Shown here piece by piece: positions 1-9,166 of a stretch of DNA of 64,000 nt. Within the stretch, counting starts at the first letter, position 1; the number at the start of each line of letters is the position of its first letter. Under the pieces are notes generated by a model. It was not told the origin of the DNA, searched no databases, and saw only the letters and a list, made by a program, of their open reading frames with translations. The position numbers and the translations under genes were made by a program. The DNA comes from Bifidobacterium asteroides. Its GTDB lineage: Bacteria; Actinomycetota; Actinomycetes; Actinomycetales; Bifidobacteriaceae. The DNA lies in NCBI RefSeq assembly GCF_019469425.1, contig NZ_CP048272.1, forward strand, positions 744,001 to 808,000. The letters run 5' to 3'.

Positions 1-905
1 AATCGGCGGCCGTCAGGGGCTTGGAAGGTCTGCGGCGCATAAAAGTTATGGCCGTCATCCCAAAGGTGGAATTCAGTCTCCTGATGGAAGTCGCCGCCGG
101 GCTGCCAGCTGCCGATCACGTAGCCTGCGTTGTTGTGGTTGCGGGCTTCGAACCCATGGGGCTTCAGGCCCATGGCCGAGTAGCAGATCACCCACTTGTC
201 CTCCAGGGGGAACATGTCGGGGCATTCCAGCATGAAGACCTCGGGGTCGGGGTGCTGATATATCACCTGGTCGAAGGTCCAGTGCTCCATGTCATTTGAG
301 GTATACATCCAGATCTCGCCGCGATGGGCGGGGGTGCTGACTCCGAAGACCATGTACCAGAGCTCGCCCATCTTCCACACCTTGGGATCGCGGAAGTGCA
401 GGATCTTGTCGTCGGGGCAGGGGATGACAAGCCCCTTCTTTTCGAAGTGGATGCCGTCGGAGGAGACAGCCATGCACTGCTCCTGGAGGTTGCCGTCATC
501 ATCGTTGATCCCATTGCGCCAGCGGTGACCGGTGTAGTAGATGGTCAGACGGCCGTCGTCGCCCACCACGGCCGATCCGGAGAAGACTCCGTCCTTCTCG
601 ACCTCGAGTGTGGGCGCCATTGCCAGGGGCTCGCGCCGCCAGGTGACCAGGTCGGCGCTGGACACATGCCCCCAGTGCATGTTTCCCCACACGTTCCCAT
701 AGGGGTTGAGCTGGAAGTAGGCATGATAGCGCCCCTTGTAGTAGCTCAGGCCGTTTGGGTCGTTGATCCATCCGGCCTTGGAGGCGATGTGACACTGGGG
801 ATACCAGCGGTCGTTTCGGGTGGCGAAGAGCCGATCGATGCTCTTCTGGGCCTTCTCCAGCTGAGCGCTCATATCGGTGTTTTTCTTGGTTGCTGACTGG
901 TTCAT
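1..905 (-). CDS. cscA: GH32 beta-fructofuranosidase (sucrose hydrolase), 3' end cut by window edge
   Basis: Intracellular glycoside hydrolase family 32 enzyme predicted to split sucrose or short fructo-oligosaccharides into fructose and glucose. About 301 codons are present. The family motifs are visible: WINDPNG near residue 46 with the nucleophile Asp49, the FRDP motif that stabilises the transition state, and ECPDMF with the acid/base Glu. No signal peptide is seen, so it should act in the cytoplasm on imported sugar. The start at 905 (MNQSATKK) follows GAAAGGA at a good distance. It lies 50 bases downstream of the LacY-type permease on the same strand, presumably one transcript under the LacI operators at 2346-2375. 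The C-terminal beta-sandwich is outside the window. Family assignment is firm; exact substrate is inferred from the neighbours. Confidence 0.93.
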   Translation of the reverse strand, partial: MNQSATKKNTDMSAQLEKAQKSIDRLFATRNDRWYPQCHIASKAGWINDPNGLSYYKGRYHAYFQLNPYGNVWGNMHWGHVSSADLVTWRREPLAMAPTLEVEKDGVFSGSAVVGDDGRLTIYYTGHRWRNGINDDDGNLQEQCMAVSSDGIHFEKKGLVIPCPDDKILHFRDPKVWKMGELWYMVFGVSTPAHRGEIWMYTSNDMEHWTFDQVIYQHPDPEVFMLECPDMFPLEDKWVICYSAMGLKPHGFEARNHNNAGYVIGSWQPGGDFHQETEFHLWDDGHNFYAPQTFQAPDGRR

Positions 906-955
906 CCTTGAATCCTTTCGGGTTGGAGGGGTGCTGATTATGGTTGACGTGGGGA

Positions 956-2248
956 TCAGCCTTGGGTCACGGCGGACTTCTGCGAATCCCTGATGAAGGG
1001 ATCGCCGTCAACCTGCTGATCGTCGCGCTTGAGCACGAAGATGCCGTAAATCAGGGCGACCAGCACCACCAATGAAATGGTGTAGAAAGTGACCCGATCG
1101 CCGGCGCGATCGTGGAGCATGCCCAGCGGGATGGACAGGACTACCTGGCCGACCTGGGAGGCAATCTGGAAGCCCACCATGTAAAGGGTGGCGGACAGCT
1201 TGGGGTTGAAGTGCAGTGTGAAGTAGCGGAAGGCCGGCAGGCTGAAGAGCGGGACTTCGATGGAGTGGAAGAGCTTGACGATGGAGACCATGACCGGGTC
1301 GTGGAAGAAGCCGCACAGGCCAATTCTGGCGAACATGACCGTAGCGCCCAGCAGCAGGGAGTTGCGGACGCCGATCTTGCGCATGATGACGGGGACGACG
1401 CCCATCATGGCCGATTCCAGGAAGACCTGGAAGGAGTTGAGGATGCCGTAGACCTGGTTGCCCAACTGCGGCGTGGCAAAGAGGTTGGCGTAGTAAGTGG
1501 GAAACATCTGCTGGTCGAAGACTGTGTAGAAGGTGTTGGTGAAGATCATGAAGACGATCAGCAGCCAGAGGGCCGGCATGCCCAGTACGTGGAGCATGTC
1601 TCTCAGTGAAGGCTGGGATTTTTCGCCGTCAGGGGTCGATTCGCGGTGGATCTCTTCGCGCTGCTCGTCAGGGATCCAGAAGGCGTAGACCAGCAGCATG
1701 CACAGGCCGAAGACGGAACCCAGCCAGAAGTTGATCATGGGGTTGATATTGAAGACGAAGCCGGCGATCAGCGCCACGATGGCGTAGCCGAAGGAGCCCC
1801 AGGCACGGGACTGTCCGTATTCGAAGCCGAACTTGCGGGAGTAACGTTCGGTGATGGCTTCGATCAGTGAACAGCCGGACATGAAGCCAGCAGAGAGGAC
1901 AATGGCGCCCAGCATGGCGCCCAGCATCATGTTGCTGCGCATAAGCGGCGCATAGATGAATTGGACGAAGGGCCCGACCAGGGCGGCAATGGCGGCGATG
2001 AATACGGCCAGACGGCGTTTGACGCCCAGCTCGTCCTGAATGACCCCGTAGACGAACATGATGATCAGGGTGGCCACGGAATTGATGGAGTATATGTTGC
2101 CAACCTGGGTGTTGGTCATGCCAAGTCCCGTCACCAGCCACCGCTGGTAGAAAGACCACCAGATGCCCCAGGCGCAGAAGAAGAAGAATATTCCGGTAGA
2201 GGATTCCAAATATGATGGATTCCTCCACGCCGATAATTTGGCGGCCAT
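956..2248 (-). CDS. cscB: LacY-type MFS sucrose/oligosaccharide:H+ symporter
   Basis: Major facilitator superfamily protein of 430 residues with about 12 membrane helices, related to the oligosaccharide:H+ symporters LacY and CscB. Its N-terminus (WRNPSYLESSTGIFFFF, then a Trp-rich first helix) and the loop QDELGVKRRL match the LacY/CscB pattern. It is predicted to import sucrose or a related fructoside across the membrane for the GH32 hydrolase encoded next. The ATG at 2248 follows GAGGGG. It is the first gene after the promoter and tandem operators at 2337-2375. Substrate is inferred from the GH32 partner; raffinose or other fructosides are possible alternatives. Confidence 0.9.
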   Translation of the reverse strand: MAAKLSAWRNPSYLESSTGIFFFFCAWGIWWSFYQRWLVTGLGMTNTQVGNIYSINSVATLIIMFVYGVIQDELGVKRRLAVFIAAIAALVGPFVQFIYAPLMRSNMMLGAMLGAIVLSAGFMSGCSLIEAITERYSRKFGFEYGQSRAWGSFGYAIVALIAGFVFNINPMINFWLGSVFGLCMLLVYAFWIPDEQREEIHRESTPDGEKSQPSLRDMLHVLGMPALWLLIVFMIFTNTFYTVFDQQMFPTYYANLFATPQLGNQVYGILNSFQVFLESAMMGVVPVIMRKIGVRNSLLLGATVMFARIGLCGFFHDPVMVSIVKLFHSIEVPLFSLPAFRYFTLHFNPKLSATLYMVGFQIASQVGQVVLSIPLGMLHDRAGDRVTFYTISLVVLVALIYGIFVLKRDDQQVDGDPFIRDSQKSAVTQG

Positions 2249-2336
2249 GCTGCCCCTCTTTCCTTGTCGTGCACCGCTTCCCCGCAGTGCCTCCCAGTCC
2301 GATGCACTTCCTGTGTGCAGAGCGGACCTGGTAGTT

Positions 2337-2365
2337 ATAGTAAGCCGTCAATCGATTTACGTCAA
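2337..2365 (-). promoter_or_regulatory. Promoter of the permease-hydrolase operon
   Basis: On the minus strand TTGACG (2365-2360) is followed after 17 bases by TACTAT (2342-2337). Both hexamers overlap or touch the LacI operator pair, as expected for a repressible sugar promoter. It lies about 90 bases before the permease start. Confidence 0.6.
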
Positions 2366-2375
2366 ACGATTGACG
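2346..2375. promoter_or_regulatory. Two overlapping LacI-family operators
   Basis: Two 16-base elements overlap by two bases. 2360-2375 reads CGTCAAACGATTGACG with perfect 6-base inverted arms. 2346-2361 reads CGTCAATCGATTTACG with one arm mismatch. Both have the central CG-containing half-site spacing usual for LacI-family regulators. They lie between the LacI gene and the permease, over the -35 region. Confidence 0.7.
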
Positions 2376-2512
2376 ATTGTTGTGCCTTCCCATCGGACAC
2401 GATGGGCAACTGGCAGGGGATGTTGACTGATTGGTGACTGGCGCCAAGCCAGCCAGAATCCGGCCTTGGCTCACCATCTTGCGACAGGGAAGGGGGAGGT
2501 GTGACTCTGGCT

Positions 2513-3586
2513 TTAGGGATTGGCCGGGACCGGGTCCGAGCCGGTGTCGAGGCGGGTGGAGCCCTTGCGAATAAGGGCGCAATGAATGCGCACTCCGCCA
2601 GCCTGATCAAGCGGCGGCAGGACGGCACGGGTTTTGGGCAGGGGCAGGGCAACGCGACGGGGATTGATTTGCACCAGCAGCCGTCGCACTGCCCAGAAGC
2701 CCATCTCGTAGTGAGGCAGTTCAACTGTAGTCAAGGGGGGTGCCGTGGTTTCAGCGACGACCTGGTGGTTGTCCACGCCCACCAGATTGAGGTCCCTGCC
2801 GATGACCAGATGGCGGGTTGCGGCGGCCTGGTAGAGGTAGAACGAACGTGAATCATTGAAGCAGAAGACCCCATCGGGGTGCTGTTCGTCCACCAGGTCG
2901 TCCGCCTGATCCATGGCATCCTGGTTGAATCCGACCAGTCGGATCAAGGTCTGGCTTGTAGGCAGGCCGGCTTCCTTGAGAGCTGTGTGATATCCGCGCA
3001 TTCTGTCTTCTTGCGCCGGCAAATCCTGTGTGGTGCCCAGGTAGGCCACCCGATGGCAGCCTGATTCGATCAGGTGGCGGGTGGCATCGTAGCCAATCAG
3101 AAACTCGTCAGGGGCTATACTCGGACAGCGGCTGGCCCGCTCCGTCGCATTGACCACCACGGCGGGGCAGGAGCGCAGAGACTGTGGCAGGTCAACATCC
3201 TGGTCGTACATCTTGGCGAAGAGGAATCCGTCCACCCCATAGCGCTTCAGGGCCTGGATCTGCTCGGCTTCCCGGATGCCCCCATCGGTGGAGACAGTGA
3301 GAAGCACATAGCCACGCTCAGCGGCCGCATCCTGCGCACCCTGAATGATGGCGCCAGCGTAGGGCGTGGTGGCCACCTCTTCGCTGATGAAGCCCAGCAT
3401 GCCGGTCTTGCTGGTGCGCAGCGACCGGGCCATGGGATTGGGCCGATAGCCTAAGGTCTTGGCTGTACTGCGCACCCTCCGTGCAGTCTCCGACTTGACT
3501 CTGCCCTCGTCATGGCCGTTGAGCACCAGAGAGACTGTGGAGACGGATACGCCTGTGCGTTCGGCGATCTGCTTCATCGTGATCAT
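2513..3586 (-). CDS. cscR: LacI-family transcriptional regulator of the sucrose operon
   Basis: LacI/GalR repressor of 357 residues. The N-terminal helix-turn-helix (MKQIAERTGVSVSTVSLVLN) and hinge region (YRPNPMARSLRT) are plain, followed by a periplasmic-binding-protein-like effector domain. It probably releases the operators at 2346-2375 when sucrose or a breakdown product binds. The ATG at 3586 has AAGG seven bases upstream and is preferred to the in-frame GTG at 3592. It is encoded on the same strand immediately upstream of the permease and hydrolase. The C-terminal tail (RLDTGSDPVPANP) is unremarkable. The family is certain; the effector is inferred. Confidence 0.92.
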   Translation of the reverse strand: MITMKQIAERTGVSVSTVSLVLNGHDEGRVKSETARRVRSTAKTLGYRPNPMARSLRTSKTGMLGFISEEVATTPYAGAIIQGAQDAAAERGYVLLTVSTDGGIREAEQIQALKRYGVDGFLFAKMYDQDVDLPQSLRSCPAVVVNATERASRCPSIAPDEFLIGYDATRHLIESGCHRVAYLGTTQDLPAQEDRMRGYHTALKEAGLPTSQTLIRLVGFNQDAMDQADDLVDEQHPDGVFCFNDSRSFYLYQAAATRHLVIGRDLNLVGVDNHQVVAETTAPPLTTVELPHYEMGFWAVRRLLVQINPRRVALPLPKTRAVLPPLDQAGGVRIHCALIRKGSTRLDTGSDPVPANP

Positions 3587-3644
3587 GGGCACACCTTAAC
3601 TTGCTCAGGCGATTTCAGCCCGGCTGATCTTGAGTGGCAGGGTT

Positions 3645-3980
3645 TCAGCGGTTTTCCCCGCCTAGAATCCGGTTGACTCGCTCCACCTTCTCGTGAATCT
3701 GATCCCGCTTGCCGGGACGGATGTCCAGCCTGAGGCTGACGCCGGTCCGATACCCCTGTTCGGCCAGGACCCGTGCAGCTTCTTCCACGACCTCCATGAC
3801 CCGATGCAGATCCCCCTCGACGACGGTGCTCATGGCATTGGTCTGATTAGGCAGTCCCGAATCCCTGATGACCTTGATGACCTGGGCCACGTAGGTGGAC
3901 AGCTCTTCACCCTGACCTGAGGGTGCGATCGTGACCTCGGCTACGGTATTCATGTAGGATGAATCGCTTATGTCGGGCAT
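3645..3980 (-). CDS. MTH1187/YkoF-type thiamine-binding protein
   Basis: Small protein of 111 residues of the MTH1187 (DUF77) family, a ferredoxin-like fold that binds thiamine or hydroxymethylpyrimidine and forms tetramers. The family opening VAEVTIAPSGQG, the central NAMSTVVEGD and the segment TGVSLRLDIRPGK are visible. The ATG at 3980 has GGGAAGG eight bases upstream; an inner ATG at 3953 (MNTVAEV) would give the minimal family length. It stands alone between the LacI gene and glyS, so context gives no further clue. The precise cellular role of this family is not well settled. Confidence 0.8.
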   Translation of the reverse strand: MPDISDSSYMNTVAEVTIAPSGQGEELSTYVAQVIKVIRDSGLPNQTNAMSTVVEGDLHRVMEVVEEAARVLAEQGYRTGVSLRLDIRPGKRDQIHEKVERVNRILGGENR

Positions 3981-4176
3981 ATCGGGAACCTTCCCACATC
4001 GATTGGTGTGTTCGTAGGCAGGATGCCCGGTGTCCCCTGCGGCCACCTGCGCGGCCTCCCGCACCTGTCTCGATGGTAGGCCTCTACGCTGACAGGTCAC
4101 CAGCCGAAGGTATGCTGGAGGCCGGTCATCAGGTCGTATGCCCCCAGGAGGGGTTCCCAAGCAGAAGGTGTGATCA

Positions 4177-5694
4177 GTGGCAGTATCGAAACTGGATGAG
4201 GTCATTTCCCTGGCCAAGCGCCGGGGATTCGTCTTTCCCGCAGGGGAGATCTACGGCGGCACTCGCTCGGCCTGGGATTACGGACCCTTGGGCGTGGCCC
4301 TCAAGGACAACATCAAGCGTGAGTGGTGGCGGACCATGGTGGTCACCCGCGACGACGTGGTTGGCGTGGACACTTCGGTCATCCTGCCCACGGCGGTCTG
4401 GGAGGCCTCGGGCCACGTGTCCGTCTTCAATGACCCCCTGATCGAGTGCCTGAACTGCCACAAGCGGCACCGGGCCGACACCCTGGAGGAGGCCTACGTC
4501 GAGAAGCACGGCCACGATCCGGAAAATGGCCTCAAGGACATTCCCTGCCCGGACTGCGGCACCAAGGGACAGTGGACCGAGCCGCGCGATTTCAACATGA
4601 TGCTGCAGACCCACCTGGGACCCGTCCAGGACGAGAAGAGCCTGCATTATCTGCGTCCCGAGACCGCCCAGGGCATTTTTGTTGACTTCAAGTCCGTCAT
4701 GGCCTCCTCCCGCTCCAAGCCCCCCTTCGGCATCGCCAACATGGGCAAGAGCTTCCGCAACGAGATAACGCCCGGCAATTTCATCTTCCGTACCCGGGAG
4801 TTTGAGCAGATGGAGATGGAGTTCTTCGTTCACCCCGGCACCGACGAACAATGGCATCAGTACTGGATCGACGCCAGAACCCGCTGGTACGTGGATCTGG
4901 GCGTCAAGCCCGAGAACCTGCGCCACTACGAACACCCCAAAGAAAAGCTGGCCCACTATTCCAAGCGGACTGTGGATATTGAGTACCGGTTCGGCTTCCA
5001 GGGCTCCGAGTGGGGTGAGCTGGAGGGTGTGGCCAACCGCACCGACTACGACCTCAAGGCCCATGCCGAGCACTCGGGCGAGGATCTGAGCTACTACGAC
5101 CAGGCCAGCGGGGAACGCTACATCCCATATGTGATTGAGCCTGCGGCCGGTCTGACGCGCTCGCTGATGGCCTTCCTGGTGGATGCCTATGACGTGGATG
5201 AGGCTCCTAACACCAAGGGCGGGGTCGACCGGCGCACCGTGCTGCGTCTGGACCCGAGGCTGGCCCCGGTCAAGGCTGCCGTCCTGCCCCTGTCCAAGAA
5301 GCCCGATCTGCAGCGGATTGCCCATGACCTGGCCGCCGACCTGCGCCAGAACGAGTGGATGGTGGACTACGACGAGTCCGGCGCCATCGGACGCCGCTAC
5401 CGTCGCCAAGACGAAATCGGCACCCCCCTGTGCATCACCGTGGACTTCGACACCCTGGACGACAAGGCGGTCACCATCCGCAACCGCGACTCCATGCAGC
5501 AGGACCGCGTGGCCCTGGACCAAGTAGAGGACTATGTGCGCCGGGTCGTCGGCGAGCAGCGGGTGCGTTACCCCATGGGACCGTCCGGCTTGACCGGCGC
5601 GCGCGCCGCTGACGGCTACACGGACCTGTCCAGCGAGCCAGGAATGGATGAGAGCGAACCCATCAAGGTGGCCGAGGCCGGTGGCCGGTACTGA
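4177..5694 (+). CDS. glyS: Glycyl-tRNA synthetase (dimeric, single-chain type)
   Basis: Class II aminoacyl-tRNA synthetase of 505 residues that charges tRNA-Gly with glycine using ATP. It is the single-polypeptide alpha2 form (eukaryote/archaea/Gram-positive type), not the alpha2beta2 form. Visible features are an N-terminal [14 protein letters not shown] block, paired zinc-knuckle-like CxxC motifs (CLNCHKRH and CPDCGTKG), motif 2 ([20 protein letters not shown]) and the C-terminal anticodon-binding domain. The start is GTG at 4177 with AGAAGG upstream. The next gene begins within or just past its end, suggesting co-transcription with dusB. Confidence 0.96.
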   Translation: MAVSKLDEVISLAKRRGFVFPAGEIYGGTRSAWDYGPLGVALKDNIKREWWRTMVVTRDDVVGVDTSVILPTAVWEASGHVSVFNDPLIECLNCHKRHRADTLEEAYVEKHGHDPENGLKDIPCPDCGTKGQWTEPRDFNMMLQTHLGPVQDEKSLHYLRPETAQGIFVDFKSVMASSRSKPPFGIANMGKSFRNEITPGNFIFRTREFEQMEMEFFVHPGTDEQWHQYWIDARTRWYVDLGVKPENLRHYEHPKEKLAHYSKRTVDIEYRFGFQGSEWGELEGVANRTDYDLKAHAEHSGEDLSYYDQASGERYIPYVIEPAAGLTRSLMAFLVDAYDVDEAPNTKGGVDRRTVLRLDPRLAPVKAAVLPLSKKPDLQRIAHDLAADLRQNEWMVDYDESGAIGRRYRRQDEIGTPLCITVDFDTLDDKAVTIRNRDSMQQDRVALDQVEDYVRRVVGEQRVRYPMGPSGLTGARAADGYTDLSSEPGMDESEPIKVAEAGGRY

Positions 5695-5725
5695 GGCTGA
5701 TCGCCCGACCCCGAAGGTTGCTTCG

Positions 5726-6859
5726 GTGCAGCTGGGCCCGATAACCGTGCCTGTGCCGGTCATGCTTTCGCCCATGGCGGGCGTGACCAACTGGCCCTTC
5801 CGTCTGCTCTGCCGCGAGTACGGACCTGACGGACTGTATGTGGGGGAGATGGTGACGGCCCGGGCCTTGGTGGCGCGCAATCCCAAGGCATTCAGGCTCT
5901 GTCGCTTCGCCCCTCAGGAAAAGGTGCGCTCCCTGCAGCTGTACGGGGTAGACCCGCAGATTATGGAGCAGGCCACCCGGATGGTGGTCGATGCAGGGTG
6001 GGCCGATCATATCGACATGAACTTCGGCTGTCCGGTCCCCAAGGTCACCAGGCATGGCGGCGGGTCCGCCCTGCCCTGGAAGACTGACCTCTTTGCTGAA
6101 CTGGTCCATCGTGTTGTCGCTGTCTGTTCGCCTGCCGGAATCCCCGTCACTGCAAAAATCCGGGTGGGCATCGATCACCAGCACGAGACCTTCATGGAGG
6201 CGGCCCACATCGCCCAGGAGGAAGGCTGCGCCGCCGTCACCCTGCACGCCAGAACTACAGCTGAATACTATGGCGGCCATGCCGACTGGGACCGGATCGC
6301 CGAGCTTGTCCAGGCCATAGACATCCCTGTCTTCGGCAACGGCGACATCTGGACCGCCGAGGATGCCCTGGACATGTTCGCTCAGACCGGCTGTGCAGGC
6401 GTGGCCATTGGCCGGGGCTGTCAGGGCCGTCCATGGCTCTTTGCCGACATAGCGGCAGCCTTGGCTGGCTCTCCGGAGCGGCAGGAGCCCACTTTGGGCC
6501 AGGTTGGGGCTATCGTGGCCCGCCATGCCCGACTCCTGGTCGAGTTCTACGACGGCGACGAGCGTATGGCGGTCCATGATATGCGCAAACACGTGGCTTG
6601 GTATTTGAAGGGCTTCGCCGTGGGCGGCCAGGTGCGCCGCGACTTCATGGCCTGCGAGAGTCTGGAGGATATGGACCGCTGCATCGCTGACCTGGACCAG
6701 GACATGCCCTATCCGCAGGCCGTGGCCGGCAAGCCTCGGGGTCGGGTTCGCTATGCCAAGAAGGTCCGCCTGCCCTATGGCTGGCTGGATTCTCGGACCA
6801 CCACTCATCAGGAGCGCGAAACGCTCTTCGGCAACGACCCTATGGATGCCTCCTACTGA
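5726..6859 (+). CDS. dusB: tRNA-dihydrouridine synthase
   Basis: FMN-dependent reductase that converts uridines in the tRNA D-loop to dihydrouridine, 377 residues. The (beta/alpha)8 barrel opens with PVMLSPMAGVTNWPF, and the catalytic cysteine lies in MNFGCPVPK. The nucleotide-binding stretches VFGNGDIWT and GVAIGRGCQGRPWLF are present. The GTG at 5726 has AAGG eight bases upstream and gives the family N-terminus; an in-frame ATG at 5648 inside glyS is an alternative. It follows glyS directly and is likely in the same transcript. Confidence 0.92.
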   Translation: MQLGPITVPVPVMLSPMAGVTNWPFRLLCREYGPDGLYVGEMVTARALVARNPKAFRLCRFAPQEKVRSLQLYGVDPQIMEQATRMVVDAGWADHIDMNFGCPVPKVTRHGGGSALPWKTDLFAELVHRVVAVCSPAGIPVTAKIRVGIDHQHETFMEAAHIAQEEGCAAVTLHARTTAEYYGGHADWDRIAELVQAIDIPVFGNGDIWTAEDALDMFAQTGCAGVAIGRGCQGRPWLFADIAAALAGSPERQEPTLGQVGAIVARHARLLVEFYDGDERMAVHDMRKHVAWYLKGFAVGGQVRRDFMACESLEDMDRCIADLDQDMPYPQAVAGKPRGRVRYAKKVRLPYGWLDSRTTTHQERETLFGNDPMDASY

Positions 6860-7090
6860 AGCTGGAAATATTCCCGTCACCAACCATGCGCATCCGGGTC
6901 TAGAATCAGGGTTTAGAATACGGACAGAACGGCGTGGAGGTTCTTTCGGAAGGCTGGGGCGGTTGGCTCTGACCTCCCGGACCCTAGGCCCACGGCCGTC
7001 AGGGAGGGTCGGAACGCCTGTGGGCAAATGCGTGTTGGCGTATATGACCTGCGCTAGAGTTGAGCGTAACGTGAGTGACGGGAGCATACT

Positions 7091-8263
7091 GTGAGCGAGA
7101 TTGCCCAGAATGACAATTTCAACGACAAGACCAACATCAAGGTCGTTGGTGTTGGTGGAGCCGGTGGCAATGCTGTCAATCGCATGATTGCCGAAGGTCT
7201 GCAGAATGTCGAGTTTGTGGCCATCAATACCGATGCCAAGGATCTCCTGCGCTCAGAAGCCGATGTGAAGATCTCACTTTCTGATGCCAACAGCCGCGGC
7301 CTGGGAGCCGGAGCTGATCCGGAGAAGGGCGCCAAGGCTGCCCAGGACCATCAGTCCGACATTGAAGAGGTCCTCAAGGGCGCCGACATGGTCTTCGTCA
7401 CTGCAGGGGAGGGCGGCGGCACAGGCACCGGTGCCAGCCCCCTGGTTGCGCGTGCAGCCCGTCAGCAAGGCGCGCTCACCATCGCCGTGGTCACCCGTCC
7501 CTTCACCTTTGAGGGGCCCAGGCGCTCTGCTTCCGCCGAATCGGGCATCGAGAACCTGCGCAAGGAGGTCGATGCCCTCATCGTTATCCCTAATGACCGG
7601 CTTCTGGACCTCTCGGATCGCACGGTCTCGGTCATGGATGCCTTCAAGACAGCCGACACGGCCCTGTTGGCCGGCGTTCAGGGCATCACCGACCTGATCA
7701 CCATGAACTCCTACATTCACGTGGACTTCTCCGATGTCACCGCCATCTTGAAGGACGCCGGCACAGCCCTCTTCGGCATCGGCGCAGCCAGGGGCGAGGA
7801 TCGAGCCACCCAGGCCGCCGAGATCGCCATCTCCTCTCCGCTCTTGGAGGAGAGCATCGAAGGTGCTCATGGGGCCCTGATCAACGTGGCCGGCCCCACC
7901 GACCTGAGCATGCAGGAGGCATCTGCAGCCGCCCAGCTGGTCCAGGATGCCATCCATCCCGAGGCGCAGATCATCTGGGGCCTGGCCCTGGACGACGCTT
8001 ACGGGGACGAGGTGCGGGTCACGGTCATCGCAGCCGGATTCGATCCCACCCCAAAGAAAGATGAGACTCCGGCCCCTGCAGTGGACACGACCACCGCACC
8101 TGCGGCGGCCACTCCGGTCCAGGAGCCCCAGCAGCCACTGACGACCCCGTCTGTCCAGACGGAGTCCGATGAGACCTCCGAACACGATGTGGTGCCCCCT
8201 GCCTCCGGCGATGACGGCACCTCCGACCCGGGATATCTGGATATCCCTGACTTTCTGCGGTAA
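7091..8263 (+). CDS. ftsZ: Cell division protein FtsZ
   Basis: Tubulin-like GTPase of 390 residues that polymerises into the Z-ring at the division site. The phosphate loop GVGGAGGNAVNRM, the tubulin signature GEGGGTGTGASP and the C-terminal peptide DIPDFLR, which docks SepF and other partners, are all present. A Pro/Ala/Thr-rich linker joins core and tail. In the T7 loop, which completes the GTPase site of the neighbouring subunit, the sequence is HVDFSDV where most FtsZ proteins have NVDFADV. The GTG at 7091 follows GGGAG. sepF begins 18 bases after the stop. Here ftsZ is not next to ftsQ, which lies near 50 kb. Confidence 0.98.
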   Translation: MSEIAQNDNFNDKTNIKVVGVGGAGGNAVNRMIAEGLQNVEFVAINTDAKDLLRSEADVKISLSDANSRGLGAGADPEKGAKAAQDHQSDIEEVLKGADMVFVTAGEGGGTGTGASPLVARAARQQGALTIAVVTRPFTFEGPRRSASAESGIENLRKEVDALIVIPNDRLLDLSDRTVSVMDAFKTADTALLAGVQGITDLITMNSYIHVDFSDVTAILKDAGTALFGIGAARGEDRATQAAEIAISSPLLEESIEGAHGALINVAGPTDLSMQEASAAAQLVQDAIHPEAQIIWGLALDDAYGDEVRVTVIAAGFDPTPKKDETPAPAVDTTTAPAAATPVQEPQQPLTTPSVQTESDETSEHDVVPPASGDDGTSDPGYLDIPDFLR

Positions 8264-8281
8264 TCAGGCGAAGGAGCAGGT

Positions 8282-8749
8282 ATGGCAGGATTGATGAAGA
8301 ACGCAATGTCCTTTTTCGGCATGTCGGATGTCGTGGATGACGATGACGACGATCTGGCCGACGATGACGAGGCCCGCGATGGCTTCGACACTGATCACTC
8401 TGTGACTCCTATGGCTCCGCAATCCACGTCCAGCAGCCAGGAAGCCGAATCCACGCCTTTCCAGAGCCGGATCAACCGCATCACCACCATCCATCCCAAG
8501 TCCTATGAGGATGCCCAGATGGTCGGCAGGGCCCTGCGGGATGGGGTGCCGGTGGTCCTCAACCTGACTGGCGTGTCCGAGTCGGTGGCCTACAGGATCG
8601 TCGATTTCTCAGCCGGCGTGGTCTTCGGGGTGCGTGGATCCATTGAGCGGGTCACCCCCAGGGTCTTCCTGCTCAGTCCTGCACAGGTCAACATCAAGGT
8701 GGAGGAGCCCGAATCAGGCTCTTCGGCCAAGGGGCTTTTCGCCCAGTGA
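8282..8749 (+). CDS. sepF: Cell division protein SepF
   Basis: SepF of 155 residues, which anchors FtsZ filaments to the membrane and is needed for septum assembly in Gram-positive bacteria lacking FtsA. The N-terminus MAGLMKNAMSFFGM is a likely amphipathic membrane helix. It is followed by an acidic run (DVVDDDDDDLADDDE) and the conserved dimer-forming domain (THIHPKSYEDAQ-like region through VFLLSPAQVNI). ATG at 8282 has AAGGAG upstream. It sits in the ftsZ-sepF-yggT-divIVA order typical of Actinobacteria. Confidence 0.95.
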   Translation: MAGLMKNAMSFFGMSDVVDDDDDDLADDDEARDGFDTDHSVTPMAPQSTSSSQEAESTPFQSRINRITTIHPKSYEDAQMVGRALRDGVPVVLNLTGVSESVAYRIVDFSAGVVFGVRGSIERVTPRVFLLSPAQVNIKVEEPESGSSAKGLFAQ

Positions 8750-8790
8750 CCGACCCTCTGGCAGCCGTGTCCGCAGGAGCCTAAAGACGC

Positions 8791-9075
8791 ATGCTTGTTC
8801 CTTTTATCCGATATCTGGTAGACATCTGCATTGAAACCTACCTGCTCATCCTATTCGTGCGGATGATTCTGGACTGGGTCATGGTTCTGTCGCCTCGCTG
8901 GTATCCCCGCGGCTTCCTGGCCTCGCTCATTCGGGTCATCTATGCCTTGACTGAGCCGCCCCTGCGCTGGCTGCGCCGGTACATTCCGCCCCTGCCCATG
9001 GGCAGGATCCAGCTCGACGTCTCCTTCATGGTGCTCTATGCCGCCCTGATTATCATCCAGGTGCTGCTGGGATAA
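8791..9075 (+). CDS. YggT-family membrane protein
   Basis: Small integral membrane protein of 94 residues with two hydrophobic segments (about residues 2-26 and 68-92) and a basic middle loop containing TEPPLRWLRRYIPP, the YggT-family signature (YlmG in Bacillus). The position between sepF and divIVA is conserved in Gram-positive bacteria and suggests a part in division or membrane organisation. The biochemical function is not established. The ATG at 8791 has only a weak upstream GGAG. Confidence 0.9.
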   Translation: MLVPFIRYLVDICIETYLLILFVRMILDWVMVLSPRWYPRGFLASLIRVIYALTEPPLRWLRRYIPPLPMGRIQLDVSFMVLYAALIIIQVLLG

Positions 9076-9166
9076 AGGCAAGACCGCGGATACGGCAGAC
9101 TCCGTGCTAGCATGCAGTAAGAGAACACAATCGGGCTGGTTGGCCTGAAGCGAGGTGGAGAAACAT

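Noticed and set aside
4174-5886. Open minus-strand frame of 570 codons opposite glyS
   Set aside because: Shadow frame caused by high GC codon bias; glyS on the plus strand has full family motifs and the antisense product has none.
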